DNA of 64,000 bases from Phycisphaera sp. (GTDB taxonomy: Bacteria; Planctomycetota; Phycisphaerae; Phycisphaerales; Phycisphaeraceae). The notes under the pieces were generated by a model. The model was not told where the DNA came from, did not search any database, and worked only from the letters and a program-made list of their open reading frames with translations. Positions 49,627 through 58,674 of the stretch are shown piece by piece. The position numbers and the translations under genes are program-made. The number at the start of each line of letters is the position of its first letter. Within the stretch, counting starts at the first letter, position 1. The stretch spans positions 62,001 through 126,000 of the forward strand of contig WGMF01000012.1 of assembly GCA_016125215.1 (NCBI GenBank), given 5' to 3'.

Positions 49627-51084
49627 TTACTGCAGCAGTCTCAGGACAGACTGCGCGGTGCTGTTGGCGATGGCCAGCGTCGAGGTGCCGGCGTTGACGA
49701 GGACCTGGTTACGCGAGAGTCTTGCGGTCTCGGAGGCAAAATCGGTGTCACGGATCTGGCTCTCGCTGGCGGTGAGGTTCTCCAGGGCGATCTGCGACGA
49801 CCGCGCCGCGGTCTGGAGCGTGTTGCGCTCGAAGGCCCCGAGGCGTCCACGGAGCACCGCGATCTGGTCGATGGCCTTTTCGATGATGTCGCCGGCTTCC
49901 TTCTGTTTGCCAGCCACAAGGCTGTTGGCTCCGCCGGTGGTCACGGACGTGAGGAAACCCAGTTCCTCCGAACCCAGGTGGCTGGCGGCGACGGACTGCA
50001 CACCGAAGCCGACCTGCTGCGCCGAGTTCACACTCGGTCCGATCTGGTAATTCGCCCCGCCGCCGGTGACGGTGAAGGTGTGCGTGGTCAGCGTCTGCGC
50101 AGCCGAGGTGGAGAGCTTGAGTTCGATGTTGAGCGTGGTGCTGCGGAGGGTGAGGTCGGTGCCGCTGCCCAGCGCGAGCGATCCGTTGATGAGGGCCAGC
50201 ACGTCTTCACCGGTATCCCGGCTGGTGTTGCCCGCGGCGTTCTGTGCGAGCGTGGTGCGGAAGAAATCGCCGCCCGAGAGCTTGCGGACACTCACAAAAG
50301 CGTCCGAGCCGTACTCCGTGCTGGTGATAATCAGGCCCGACGTCTGGTCCGAGGCGTTGACGAGCGAGGCCGACACGCCGGTGGCGTCCTTGACGCGGTT
50401 GATGGAGGCCACGACGGACGAAAGCGTCTGGCCGCTGGTGAACTGGAGCACCTCGACGCCGGTCTTCCCGGTGACTTCGAGGGTCATGCTCGAGACAAAC
50501 GTGCCCGAGCCGGCGTTGCCCGAGACGTAGAGCCCGGCGGTCTCGGCGGAGTTGAGCACCTCGACACTGACGGGGATGGTGCTCGCGGTGCCGAAGTTGG
50601 CACCGAAGATCTTGACATCCTGTAAGTTGGTCGAGTTGACGCCGCTGGTGATGTAGTCGAGCGAGCCGTTGAGCAGCTTGAGGCCCGCGAAGCTCGTGGT
50701 GTTGCTGATGCGTGTGATCGATTCGATGGCCGAGTCGATCTGCAACTGGTTGGCCTCGATCTCTTCCTTGGAGAAGGCGCCGGTGTTGGCGGCCTCGACG
50801 GTCAGGCCCCGCAGGTCGGTCAGCAGCGAGGCAATCTCCTGCAGCGCCGCCTCGGCGGTGGCGATGACGTTCGAGGCGCGTTCGGCGTTGTTGATCGCCT
50901 GCGACACGCCGGAGATCTCGCTCCGCAACCGTTCGGAGACGATCAGCCCGGAGGGGTTGTCCGCTCCACGGTTGATCTGAAGCCCGGTGCTCAGGCGTTC
51001 CAGACTGGTCTGGAGACTGGCGTTGGACTTCTGAAGGTTGTGCTGGGCGATGAGTGAGGAAACGTTGGTGTTGATTCTTGTCAT
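49627..51084 (-). CDS. fliC: Flagellin
   Basis: 485 residues. The N-terminal D0/D1 (MTRINTNVSSLIAQHNLQKS, SLERLSTGLQINRGADNPSG) and C-terminal D0 (LVNAGTSTLAIANSTAQSVL) halves are typical, with a variable middle of about 250 residues. AGGAGG lies 6 bases before the ATG. It is the main filament subunit, exported by the flagellar type III system. Its mRNA is the expected target of CsrA, encoded just upstream; the SD sequence AGGAGG contains the GGA core CsrA binds. No sigma-28 promoter was recognised in the csrA-flagellin gap. Confidence 0.95.
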   Translation of the reverse strand: MTRINTNVSSLIAQHNLQKSNASLQTSLERLSTGLQINRGADNPSGLIVSERLRSEISGVSQAINNAERASNVIATAEAALQEIASLLTDLRGLTVEAANTGAFSKEEIEANQLQIDSAIESITRISNTTSFAGLKLLNGSLDYITSGVNSTNLQDVKIFGANFGTASTIPVSVEVLNSAETAGLYVSGNAGSGTFVSSMTLEVTGKTGVEVLQFTSGQTLSSVVASINRVKDATGVSASLVNASDQTSGLIITSTEYGSDAFVSVRKLSGGDFFRTTLAQNAAGNTSRDTGEDVLALINGSLALGSGTDLTLRSTTLNIELKLSTSAAQTLTTHTFTVTGGGANYQIGPSVNSAQQVGFGVQSVAASHLGSEELGFLTSVTTGGANSLVAGKQKEAGDIIEKAIDQIAVLRGRLGAFERNTLQTAARSSQIALENLTASESQIRDTDFASETARLSRNQVLVNAGTSTLAIANSTAQSVLRLLQ

Positions 51085-51214
51085 GACAATCCTCCTTGAT
51101 TGTCGAAGCGGTTGGTCCTGACCGTCCGTCTGTCCTGAACGTATGCTCGGTCAGCGTGCTGGGGGTTGCGTGGGTGAATGGTGGATGGCCTCGTGTCTGG
51201 GAGTACGGACCCTT

Positions 51215-51478
51215 TTATAGTTTCGCCGTCCTGATCGGCCGGGGAGATTCGCGTCGGCGCAGCTCGTGGTTGGCTGCGTCGAGGTCGTCGATCTCCACAC
51301 GGCTGGCCTCGGCGTTTTCTTTCTGGATCGCTTCATAAACCTCTTTCCGGTGGACCTTCACTTCGCGCGGGGCCTTGATGCCCAGCCTGACCTTGTCCCC
51401 CCTCACGTCCACGACCGTGATCTCGATCTCGTCGCCGATCATGATCGTCTCATCTCGCTGTCTGCTCAGTACCAGCAT
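51215..51478 (-). CDS. csrA: Carbon storage/translation regulator CsrA
   Basis: 87 residues; begins MLVLSRQRDETIMIGDEI, as usual for CsrA, with the core ending near residue 60. The C-terminal 20 residues (HELRRRESPRPIRTAKL) are an extension longer than in most CsrA proteins. CsrA binds GGA in leaders of mRNAs such as flagellin and represses translation; FliW, encoded upstream, titrates it. The gene is 130 bases before flagellin on the same strand. Confidence 0.95.
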   Translation of the reverse strand: MLVLSRQRDETIMIGDEIEITVVDVRGDKVRLGIKAPREVKVHRKEVYEAIQKENAEASRVEIDDLDAANHELRRRESPRPIRTAKL

Positions 51479-51575
51479 GAATCAGGACTCCTTCCCGTCA
51501 TCGCCCCCCCCACCGACCCCGGTCGCACTCACATCCGCCGACCGCACATCCGTGTGCGGCAGGCCCGGCCGCGCC

Positions 51576-52022
51576 TCACGCCGAGGCCGCGGTGACGCCG
51601 CTGCCGATCTCGATCAGCGGCACGCGCGTCGTGAACCTGCGATCCGAAAGCACCAGTTGCTCGCCGACCTTGTTCTCCACGTGGATCACGAGCGGCCCCT
51701 GGAGGTTGCCCGTGAGCAGGCTGCCGCGCTTGTTGACGATGACAAACACCTGCGCGTCGTCGATCGACTTCATCCCCAGGTCCTGCATCTGTTCGAGCTT
51801 GAGCGGGACGCGGTAGGTCGGGACGAAGAGGCTCGGGTCGGTGACGATGAAAGCCAGGTCGGCTTCGTCGACGGACTGCATCCACCAGAAGTAGGTGTCG
51901 CGTCCGGGTTCGATCAGCGCGTAGCGTTTGTAGTCGGGGAAACCGAGCAGGCCCTTGGGGAAGGTGATGATCCTGCTCTTGTCGATGTCGACCTGTCCGA
52001 AGCGTGTGGTGTTGACCAACAT
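51576..52022 (-). CDS. fliW: Flagellar assembly factor FliW
   Basis: 148 residues; MLVNTTRFGQVDIDKSRIITFPKGLLGF is the FliW start block (key residues F, G, P, G, L, G, F). FliW binds CsrA and releases it when flagellin is exported, and also binds flagellin. It lies between flgL and csrA on the same strand, the same order as in Bacillus. Confidence 0.95.
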   Translation of the reverse strand: MLVNTTRFGQVDIDKSRIITFPKGLLGFPDYKRYALIEPGRDTYFWWMQSVDEADLAFIVTDPSLFVPTYRVPLKLEQMQDLGMKSIDDAQVFVIVNKRGSLLTGNLQGPLVIHVENKVGEQLVLSDRRFTTRVPLIEIGSGVTAASA

Positions 52023-52140
52023 GATTCAATCCTCGTGGCCGACCATCCTGGTTCATCCCGCTTGTTGCGGGCCGACGGCTTCCTGCCGTCTGTTATCACG
52101 CGTCACGGTCGGCCGTCCCGTGCCGCGCATCTCTTGCGCC

Positions 52141-54117
52141 CTAGCGCAGAAAATCCAACAGGTTCAACTGCTGGGCCTGTGCCCCGAGCGTGAGGCTGGC
52201 CTGCAGTTGTTGCTGCAACTGCCCGAACCGCGTGATGGCCTCGGTCAGGTCCGTGTCCCGCAGGTCGGAGAGCAGCGATTTTTCGGAAAGCCCCAAGTCT
52301 TGTGACCTTTGCTGTTGTTGAGTGACCCTTTGTGCCCTGACGCCGACGCCCGCTCGTACTCTTGCGATCTCGTTGATACTCCGTTCAATCCCATCTCCAG
52401 CAAAGGTGATGCCACGCGAGTCGTCCGAGAGCAGCGCGTCACGCAAAGCAATCAAATGTGTGAACAATCCGTCGGATCGCACCGTGGCGTTGTCCGTTCC
52501 GGTGAGGGAAGTGCCCGTCCCGGCATTGGAATAGATGCCCAGGTCCGTCGCCGTCAGGCTCTGGCCGAGCTGCATCACACGGAAATCACTCGCACCCGCT
52601 GTGTTGTCCTCGAAATACAGCCCGTTGCCGTCAGCCTTGAACCCCACGTTGAACGGCTGCGCACTTCCGGGGGCGCCAACATTGCCGATGCCCAGCGCAC
52701 TTTCTGCGCTGGCGGTGATGGCGTCGATGACCTGCTGCACGGTGGTGAGGTTGTCGATGTTCACGTCAAAGGTCGTGCCGTCGTGGAGCTGGATGCGAAA
52801 GTCGTCTTCGCCCTGTACGTTGTGGACGCCCAGGCCGTTGTTGAAATCGCTCAGGAGCGTGTCGCCGCTGAGTGAACGCAGGCCCAGGTCGGTCGCGGTC
52901 GTGCCGCCGGCGTTCTCACCGATCGACAGCGCCACGCCGCTGACTTCGCTGACCAGGTTGAGCCCGGTGCCGTCGCTGTTGACATCGAGGCGCATCCCCA
53001 TGTTCAGCGCGGTGAGGATGTTGGCCATGTCCTGCACGGTCGTGGCGGAGGAGAAATCCGCGACCTTGCTGATCGAGCCTTGCGTGATCTTGATCCCGCT
53101 GGTCAGGTCGACCGATGCGCCCAGGTCGGAGAGCCTGGTGTTCATCGTCAGGCGCACGCCCACGTCGCCGCCCGCCACCGAGGTGGACGCGGCGCTGAGC
53201 ACCAGGCCCAGGTCCGACGCGGTGTAGCTGCCGAGGCTGAAGTTGTCGATCGCCACGGTGTGGCCGGCGTTTGCGGTCAGTGTGAAGCCGTCTCCGCCCA
53301 CCGAGACCGCCCCGGCGGTGGGGTCGACGCCGTTGATCGCGTCGTTGATGCGTGTGGCCACGTCGCCGAGTGTGTCAGCCGTGGTCAGGTCGACGCTCAC
53401 GACATTGCCGTCCACGGTGAGCTTGACCGCGCCGTTGCGGAAGCCCTCGCCCAGGGCGCCGTCGATGTCGTGGAGGTTGACAGCATTGGTCGCCTGCGGG
53501 TCGAGGTCGACGGTGCCCTTGACGCGTGTGGTGTTGGCGCCGAAGGCCTCGACGCCGTTGGCGTTGACTGCCAGAGGCTCGCGCAGGCCGACGAGGGCCG
53601 TGAGGTTCTGTGTGCCACCGGTGTATCGTATGCCGCCGAGGAAATCCTCGAAGACCGTGCCGCCGACGCCCGCGCTCTTGTTGCCGCCGAAGATCGAGAC
53701 GCCCGCGTGCTGTCGGTTGCCGGTGTCGATCAGGCCCTTGATGATCCCGTCGATGACCGCGGCCTCGCTCCTGCGGGTGTCGCTGTTGGAGCCGATGCCC
53801 ACCTGGCTCGACGCGATGGACTTGGCTTCGAGCAGCGCGTCACTGACACTCTGTAAGGCCTGGTCGGTGTTGTCGAGGATGCCCGAGGCGTTCTGGAGGT
53901 TCTGTTCGTGCTGGGTGCGGGCTTCGAGCTGGCGCTGGAGCAGGAGGATCGCCGGCGCGGTGGAGGGCGAGTCCGAAGGGGTGCCGACGCGCACGCCGGT
54001 CTGGGTCTGGACCTGCTTCTGGAGCAGTTCCAACTGCGTCTTTCGCAGCGAATTGAGCAGGGAATCCGACGAGAGCAGCAGCGTCGGCCGCGTCACGTTG
54101 AATCCTGAGATCGTCAT
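52141..54117 (-). CDS. flgL: Flagellar hook-filament junction protein FlgL (HAP3)
   Basis: 658 residues, about twice the usual FlgL length. The N-terminus (RPTLLLSSDSLLNSLRKTQLELLQKQVQTQTG in part; VGTPSDSPSTAPAILLLQRQLEARTQ in part) and C-terminal D0 helix (LTEAITRFGQLQQQLQASLT) are FlgL-like. The expanded middle has repeated beta-rich segments around LG-LRSLSGDTLLSDFNNG and similar. It joins hook to filament. It follows flgK on the same strand after about 55 bases. No Shine-Dalgarno is seen. Confidence 0.85.
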   Translation of the reverse strand: MTISGFNVTRPTLLLSSDSLLNSLRKTQLELLQKQVQTQTGVRVGTPSDSPSTAPAILLLQRQLEARTQHEQNLQNASGILDNTDQALQSVSDALLEAKSIASSQVGIGSNSDTRRSEAAVIDGIIKGLIDTGNRQHAGVSIFGGNKSAGVGGTVFEDFLGGIRYTGGTQNLTALVGLREPLAVNANGVEAFGANTTRVKGTVDLDPQATNAVNLHDIDGALGEGFRNGAVKLTVDGNVVSVDLTTADTLGDVATRINDAINGVDPTAGAVSVGGDGFTLTANAGHTVAIDNFSLGSYTASDLGLVLSAASTSVAGGDVGVRLTMNTRLSDLGASVDLTSGIKITQGSISKVADFSSATTVQDMANILTALNMGMRLDVNSDGTGLNLVSEVSGVALSIGENAGGTTATDLGLRSLSGDTLLSDFNNGLGVHNVQGEDDFRIQLHDGTTFDVNIDNLTTVQQVIDAITASAESALGIGNVGAPGSAQPFNVGFKADGNGLYFEDNTAGASDFRVMQLGQSLTATDLGIYSNAGTGTSLTGTDNATVRSDGLFTHLIALRDALLSDDSRGITFAGDGIERSINEIARVRAGVGVRAQRVTQQQQRSQDLGLSEKSLLSDLRDTDLTEAITRFGQLQQQLQASLTLGAQAQQLNLLDFLR

Positions 54118-54173
54118 GGTTCAACCGTCCGTTGGGGTTCACATATCCGTCCGACACAACCCGCCCGCGTGGG

Positions 54174-55886
54174 TCAGATCAGGTCCAGCACCGTCTGATA
54201 GAGTTCGTTGACCACCTGCAAAAACCGCGCGGAGCCCTGGTAGGCCCGCTGGAAAGCCAGAAGATTGATCGATTCCTCGTCCGTGTTGACGCCGCTGATC
54301 GACTGCTGCTGCGCTTCGAGGTTCTGTCTCACGACGCCGTCGGACGTGACCCGGCTGTTGGCCTGACCGAGGCGGACCGCGTAGTCCGTCACGTGCGATT
54401 GCCAGAGCTCCGTGATCGACTTGCCGCCGAGCGATGCCAGAGGCTGGTCGCGCAGGCCCGCCAGCGCCAAGGCGCCGTCGTTGCCCTGGAGGTTGTGTCC
54501 CCGCGCCGCGGCGAGATAGTTCGGGTTGCCCAGCAGCGTGCCGCTGACGCCGATGTCCTGCGCGTTGGTGCCACTGAAAAACGTGTTGACCCCCAGCGCC
54601 GCGAGCACGCCGGAGGTGTCGTCACTGAACGTCAGGCCCACCGCGCTCGAGCCGGCGTCGATCTTCAATCGCCCGTCGCTGGTGATCGAGGCGCTGACAT
54701 TGGCAATCCCGTTAAGGTCCGCGACGAGACTCGTCAGTGACGTATCACTCCCGGGGTTGATGCCGTCGAGGTCGATGTTGACCGTCGAGGTGGTGCTCAG
54801 GCCTGTGGCCTTGTCTGTGACGGTGATCTTGAACGACCCGTGCGTAGGCACGAAGTCCAGACCCGTGGCCGAATCGTTGAGCGCGACCGAGGTGTCCTTG
54901 ACACGGTAGCCGCCGGTGACGCTGTCGAAACCGATCAGCCCCTGGCCCTGGCTGTGGGCCTTGTTGAACTCGTAGATCAGGTTGCCAGCAAAGTTGTCGA
55001 TATCGTCGATCGCGCCCTTGATGTGCTCGTTGCGTGCGGCGACCAGGGCGCCGATCTGCCCCTTGCTCGTGTCCACCACGCTGCCGTCGGCCTTGAGCAC
55101 CAGCGCCAGGTCGAGCGTGCCGTCACTGTTGGCGGTCTTGCGGACCTCCAACCCGCGCGACTGGCTGTTGAGAATGATCGGCAGCGACCCGACAAAGACA
55201 TCCAGCGCGCCGCTGGCCTGTTCATTGACCGAGATGTCAAGGTATTCCGAGAGCTGCGAGAGCAATTGGTCACGCTGGTCACGCAGGCCGCCGGACCCGC
55301 TGCCCCCGCTTGTGCTGGCGGTGACGATCTGGGCGTTGAGGGCTTCGATCTGCGAGAGCAGGTCGTTGGCCGACACGGCCGCGGCGTCGATCGCCTGGTC
55401 CGTCTGGTTGCGCAGGTCGACAAACCCCGAGCGCAGCTCCTGCACATAGTCCGTGACCCTTGTCGCCTGCTGCACGACGAGCGAACGCAACGAGAGGTCC
55501 TGCGGGTTGTTGGCCAGTTCGCTCAGCGAATTGAAAAAGTCGCTCAGGCGCGAAGATAGATCGGTGTCACTTAGCTCGTTTTCAAGCGCCTCGATCTGGC
55601 TGAGGATGTCGGAGGAGACCTGCGACCCGGACTGGTTGGAGATCGCGCCGCGCAGCCGACCCTCGAGCGCCGCGTCGATCTGCCTCGAGATATCCGCCAC
55701 CTGGACGCCGCGCCCGACGAAGATGCCCTGCTGGATCTCCTGGTTGTTGATGGGGGTCAGGTGGACGACCTGGCGGTGGTAGCCGCGCGTCGCGGCGTTG
55801 GCCAGGTTGTTGCCCGTGACCTCGACGCCGACCTGCGATGCGAGCAGGCCCGACTTGCCGATCTGGAGTGCCGATCCGAGTCCCAT
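54174..55886 (-). CDS. flgK: Flagellar hook-associated protein FlgK (HAP1)
   Basis: 570 residues. The N-terminus GLGSALQIGKSGLLASQVGVEVTGNNLANAATRGYHRQ (key NLANAATRGYHRQ) and C-terminus ESINLLAFQRAYQGSARFLQVVNELY are the FlgK signatures. It caps the hook and links it to FlgL. It lies between flgN (its likely export chaperone) and flgL. Confidence 0.95.
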   Translation of the reverse strand: MGLGSALQIGKSGLLASQVGVEVTGNNLANAATRGYHRQVVHLTPINNQEIQQGIFVGRGVQVADISRQIDAALEGRLRGAISNQSGSQVSSDILSQIEALENELSDTDLSSRLSDFFNSLSELANNPQDLSLRSLVVQQATRVTDYVQELRSGFVDLRNQTDQAIDAAAVSANDLLSQIEALNAQIVTASTSGGSGSGGLRDQRDQLLSQLSEYLDISVNEQASGALDVFVGSLPIILNSQSRGLEVRKTANSDGTLDLALVLKADGSVVDTSKGQIGALVAARNEHIKGAIDDIDNFAGNLIYEFNKAHSQGQGLIGFDSVTGGYRVKDTSVALNDSATGLDFVPTHGSFKITVTDKATGLSTTSTVNIDLDGINPGSDTSLTSLVADLNGIANVSASITSDGRLKIDAGSSAVGLTFSDDTSGVLAALGVNTFFSGTNAQDIGVSGTLLGNPNYLAAARGHNLQGNDGALALAGLRDQPLASLGGKSITELWQSHVTDYAVRLGQANSRVTSDGVVRQNLEAQQQSISGVNTDEESINLLAFQRAYQGSARFLQVVNELYQTVLDLI

Positions 55887-55928
55887 GGTTCACCTGCCCC
55901 TGCGGGCGTTGCGTTGCGTGCTTCGTCC

Positions 55929-56432
55929 TCAAGCGGTGGTGCTGAACGTGCTGACCGCCACGGCGGCGCGCGGCCGGTTGCCCTTTTGGCTGTAGGTCGC
56001 CACACCCGTTACCGCGCCGCCGACGGTCTGGATCAGTCCTGACATGTGATTAGATAACGCCTGGGCGGACTGCCTGGCGACGCCGGCTTTCTGGCGGACC
56101 TCTTCCATCTTCGACCGAAGCATCTCGCGCAGGACGAGGAGCCTGCCGCGGGCCGGCTCGCACATGGCCTGGGCCAGTTCGCCCATGCGCATCGGCTCGG
56201 TTGCGCCGGGCTTGACCATCAGCGTCAGCGCCGCCACGAGTTCCAGGCGTTCGTTTTCCAGCGTGGTGAGCCGTTTGAGCTGCTGGTTCTCCAAAGCCGA
56301 GCACGCCACGACCCTGCGGTGGTCGGACCGGCGCATCGCGTCGAGCTTTTCAGCCACAAGCTCACCAAGCCGCTCGTTGGCGGTGAGTTGCTCGCGGAGG
56401 ACCGCTTCGAGTTGGGAGAGCGTCTTATCCAT
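55929..56432 (-). CDS. flgN: FlgN-type flagellar export chaperone
   Basis: 167 residues, mostly alpha-helical. The start (MDKTLSQLEAVLREQLTANERL) and a long coiled-coil (residues about 10-110) match FlgN, which guards FlgK and FlgL before export. The final 40 residues are different from FlgN and have little structure. It overlaps the end of flgJ by 8 bases and precedes flgK, an arrangement that fits the call. Confidence 0.82.
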   Translation of the reverse strand: MDKTLSQLEAVLREQLTANERLGELVAEKLDAMRRSDHRRVVACSALENQQLKRLTTLENERLELVAALTLMVKPGATEPMRMGELAQAMCEPARGRLLVLREMLRSKMEEVRQKAGVARQSAQALSNHMSGLIQTVGGAVTGVATYSQKGNRPRAAVAVSTFSTTA

Positions 56433-56844
56433 GTCGGTCGATCTGCATGCCCATGAGCCTGGCCCTGCCCGTCAGACGTGCGCGGGCCTCTTTCATCTTC
56501 GAGTCGTAGATGTTCTTCACGATGCCGAAGCCCGATGCCTTCGTGATGCGGTCGGCGACCTCGGTGTCGAGCATCGAGTTGAAAGTGTCCTGCGCCATGC
56601 CGCCGCCGAAGAGGTCGCTCTTGAGCGGGTCCTTGCGCATCTGTTCGAGCATGGGGCGGATGAAGGTTGAAGAGACGAGCTTTTCCGCGGCCTCCTGCAC
56701 CTTGGGCGAGAGCTTTGCAAGCTGGGCCTCGATATCGAACGACGCCGGCCCAACCGTCGTGGTCAGGCCCTTGACGCGCGTGGCGCGGCCGTCGCGCACA
56801 GCGTCGCCTGCCAGTGTGTTCGAGATGTCAGCGACCGTGTTCAT
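56425..56844 (-). CDS. flgJ: Rod-binding FlgJ-like protein
   Basis: About 139 residues from MNTVADIS; it has only the N-terminal rod-binding domain of FlgJ and no muramidase domain. The marks are QEAAEKLVSSTFIRPMLEQMRKDPLKSDLFGGGMAQDTFNSMLD (key F, P, M, L, GGGMAQDTF, D). The ATG overlaps the flgI stop (ATGA). It aids rod assembly in the periplasm. Lack of a muramidase means a separate lytic enzyme must be elsewhere. Confidence 0.88.
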   Translation of the reverse strand: MNTVADISNTLAGDAVRDGRATRVKGLTTTVGPASFDIEAQLAKLSPKVQEAAEKLVSSTFIRPMLEQMRKDPLKSDLFGGGMAQDTFNSMLDTEVADRITKASGFGIVKNIYDSKMKEARARLTGRARLMGMQIDRHG

Positions 56845-57929
56845 TCGAGGATCAACTGTGCGTGCAGCTTCCCGCTGCGGTGGATTTCCTTGAGGATGGC
56901 AATGCGGTCCTTGGCCTCGACCTTGAGCTGGTTGAACGCGTCGATCAGGTCGCGCAGGCTCGTGCCGCCGCGCTTCTCCGGGTCGATACCGATGAAGTTC
57001 TGCTGATCGGTCCGCGGGTTCTCGGGTGTGGCCGGCGTTTCGGGGGTGATGGTCGTGATGGTGAGGTTGTTGTGGGAGATCACGACGGGCGAAATCTGCA
57101 CGTCGCCGCTGATGACGATGGTGCCTGTGCGTTCGTTGATGACGACCCGCGCGCCGGTGCCGATCTGGGAGGGATCGACGTAGGACATCAGGATGAGGCT
57201 GATGAACGCGGCGGGGTTGGTGCGTTCGTAACCGGGGACGAGGACGACGACGTTTTTCTGGTCGAGGGCCTGTGCGACGCTGTCGCCGTCGGGTGAGACG
57301 ACGCCGTTGATGAGGTTGGCAATGTTGTTGGCGACGGGCCAGGAGGCGACGGCGTCGTTGAGCACGAGCGTGATGTGACCCGAGGCGTCCATGTAGCGAG
57401 CCATGACGTCGCGCGTGAGCTGGGCGCCGCTCTTGACCACGCCGACCGTCGGGATGTCCGTGTTCTCGATCGTCACCGGGCCCTCTGCGAACGCAAAAAC
57501 GGGCGATCCGGGGATCGGGCCGGTCATCGGGATCATGAAGAGCCTGCCGCCCTCGAGGCTCTTGCACGCGCCGACGGCGGAGACCTGCACGTCGACACGG
57601 TCGCCCTCACGGACACCCGAGGCCGGCAGCGTGGCGGTGAGCGCAACGAGCGCGACGTTCTTGGCGTCCTTGAGTTCACTGGCCACGGTGTTGGGGTCGA
57701 TGAGCTGCTGGATCACCGCGGCCAGCGGGCGCTGGGCGGGCATGAACTTGCCACCGTCGCCCGTGCCGCGCAGCCCGACAACCAGCCCCATGCCCACGAG
57801 CTTGCTCGTCTCCGAGCCTTTGATGCGCACGAGGTCCTGGACCTGCACCGCGGCGGCGGGACGGACCCACACGGCCGCGGCCAGCAGGATCATGATGAGA
57901 ATCACAGGGTGTTTGTAGGGTTGGGTCAT
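56841..57929 (-). CDS. flgI: Flagellar P-ring protein FlgI
   Basis: About 362 residues. The signal peptide is ILIMILLAAAVWVRPAAA. The FlgI core begins VQVQDLVRIKGSETSKLVGMGLVVGL and includes GTGDGGKFMPAQRPLAA and NDAVASWPVANNIANLIN. It forms the ring in the peptidoglycan layer. It lies directly between flgJ and flgH. Confidence 0.95.
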   Translation of the reverse strand: MTQPYKHPVILIMILLAAAVWVRPAAAVQVQDLVRIKGSETSKLVGMGLVVGLRGTGDGGKFMPAQRPLAAVIQQLIDPNTVASELKDAKNVALVALTATLPASGVREGDRVDVQVSAVGACKSLEGGRLFMIPMTGPIPGSPVFAFAEGPVTIENTDIPTVGVVKSGAQLTRDVMARYMDASGHITLVLNDAVASWPVANNIANLINGVVSPDGDSVAQALDQKNVVVLVPGYERTNPAAFISLILMSYVDPSQIGTGARVVINERTGTIVISGDVQISPVVISHNNLTITTITPETPATPENPRTDQQNFIGIDPEKRGGTSLRDLIDAFNQLKVEAKDRIAILKEIHRSGKLHAQLILE

Positions 57930-57948
57930 CGAGGTCAACCGTGTTGCT

Positions 57949-58674
57949 TTAGAAGTTGAAGAGGAACTCGAGTACCTGGGTGATGACGCCCTTCTTCGTG
58001 GCGCTGCGCAGGTCGCCGGTGTGTTCCTTGTTGATCCGCAGGTCATACAACTGCGTCGAGAGCACGGTGTTGTCGGGCTGGATGTCCTGGGCCCTGCAGG
58101 TCCCGGTGAGGACCATGTCGAGCGATTCCTTGTCGCTCTGGAAGTACTTGCGGGCTTCGAGGACGAGGGTGCCGTTGGGTTTGATGTCGATGATCCGCGC
58201 GGTGATGCGTGCGGTGAAGGAATCCTTGCGCGAGTATTGACCGTCGCCCTTGAACTCGCCCTTGTAGTTGAGGTCGAGCTGCGGCGGGTTGTCACTGGCG
58301 TTGCTCTTGAGCTGGAAGTTAATCAGGTCCTGCAGGCTGAACTTGGGGAACTGGGTGATCGCGCCCTGCTGTTTGAATTCCTTGGTCGTGTCGAGCTTGG
58401 CGTCGGAGTCGCTCTCGACCGACTCACGCACGATGATGGTCACAAGGTCGTTGAGCGAGAACTGGCGTGGCTCGGGGATGAGCACCGCGGCGTAGCTCGA
58501 CACGGCGATGTCGGGGAGCAGCCGGTCGGGGATGCCGTTGGGGGATTGCATCACCGGCGCGGGGCGGACGGCCTGGTCCTGCGTGACATAGAGCGAAGAC
58601 GATTGCGCATACGCGCGACCCATCCCAAAAAAGCCCACGATAACCAGGCTCAGTATCACAAGGTGTTTGGTCAA
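57949..58674 (-). CDS. flgH: Flagellar L-ring protein FlgH
   Basis: 241 residues. The start is a TTG whose bases overlap the TGA stop of flgA (TTGA). The FlgH core is present (LNDLVTIIVRESVESDSDA, NYKGEFKGDG, ITARIIDIKPNGTLVLEARK). The signal peptide ends in ...GRAYAQSS with no lipobox cysteine, although FlgH is normally a lipoprotein. It forms the outer-membrane ring. Confidence 0.93.
   Translation of the reverse strand: MTKHLVILSLVIVGFFGMGRAYAQSSSLYVTQDQAVRPAPVMQSPNGIPDRLLPDIAVSSYAAVLIPEPRQFSLNDLVTIIVRESVESDSDAKLDTTKEFKQQGAITQFPKFSLQDLINFQLKSNASDNPPQLDLNYKGEFKGDGQYSRKDSFTARITARIIDIKPNGTLVLEARKYFQSDKESLDMVLTGTCRAQDIQPDNTVLSTQLYDLRINKEHTGDLRSATKKGVITQVLEFLFNF

Noticed and set aside
51085-51214. 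Sigma-28 promoter of flagellin
   Set aside because: No TAAA/GCCGATAA-like pair at the right spacing was found in the csrA-flagellin gap.
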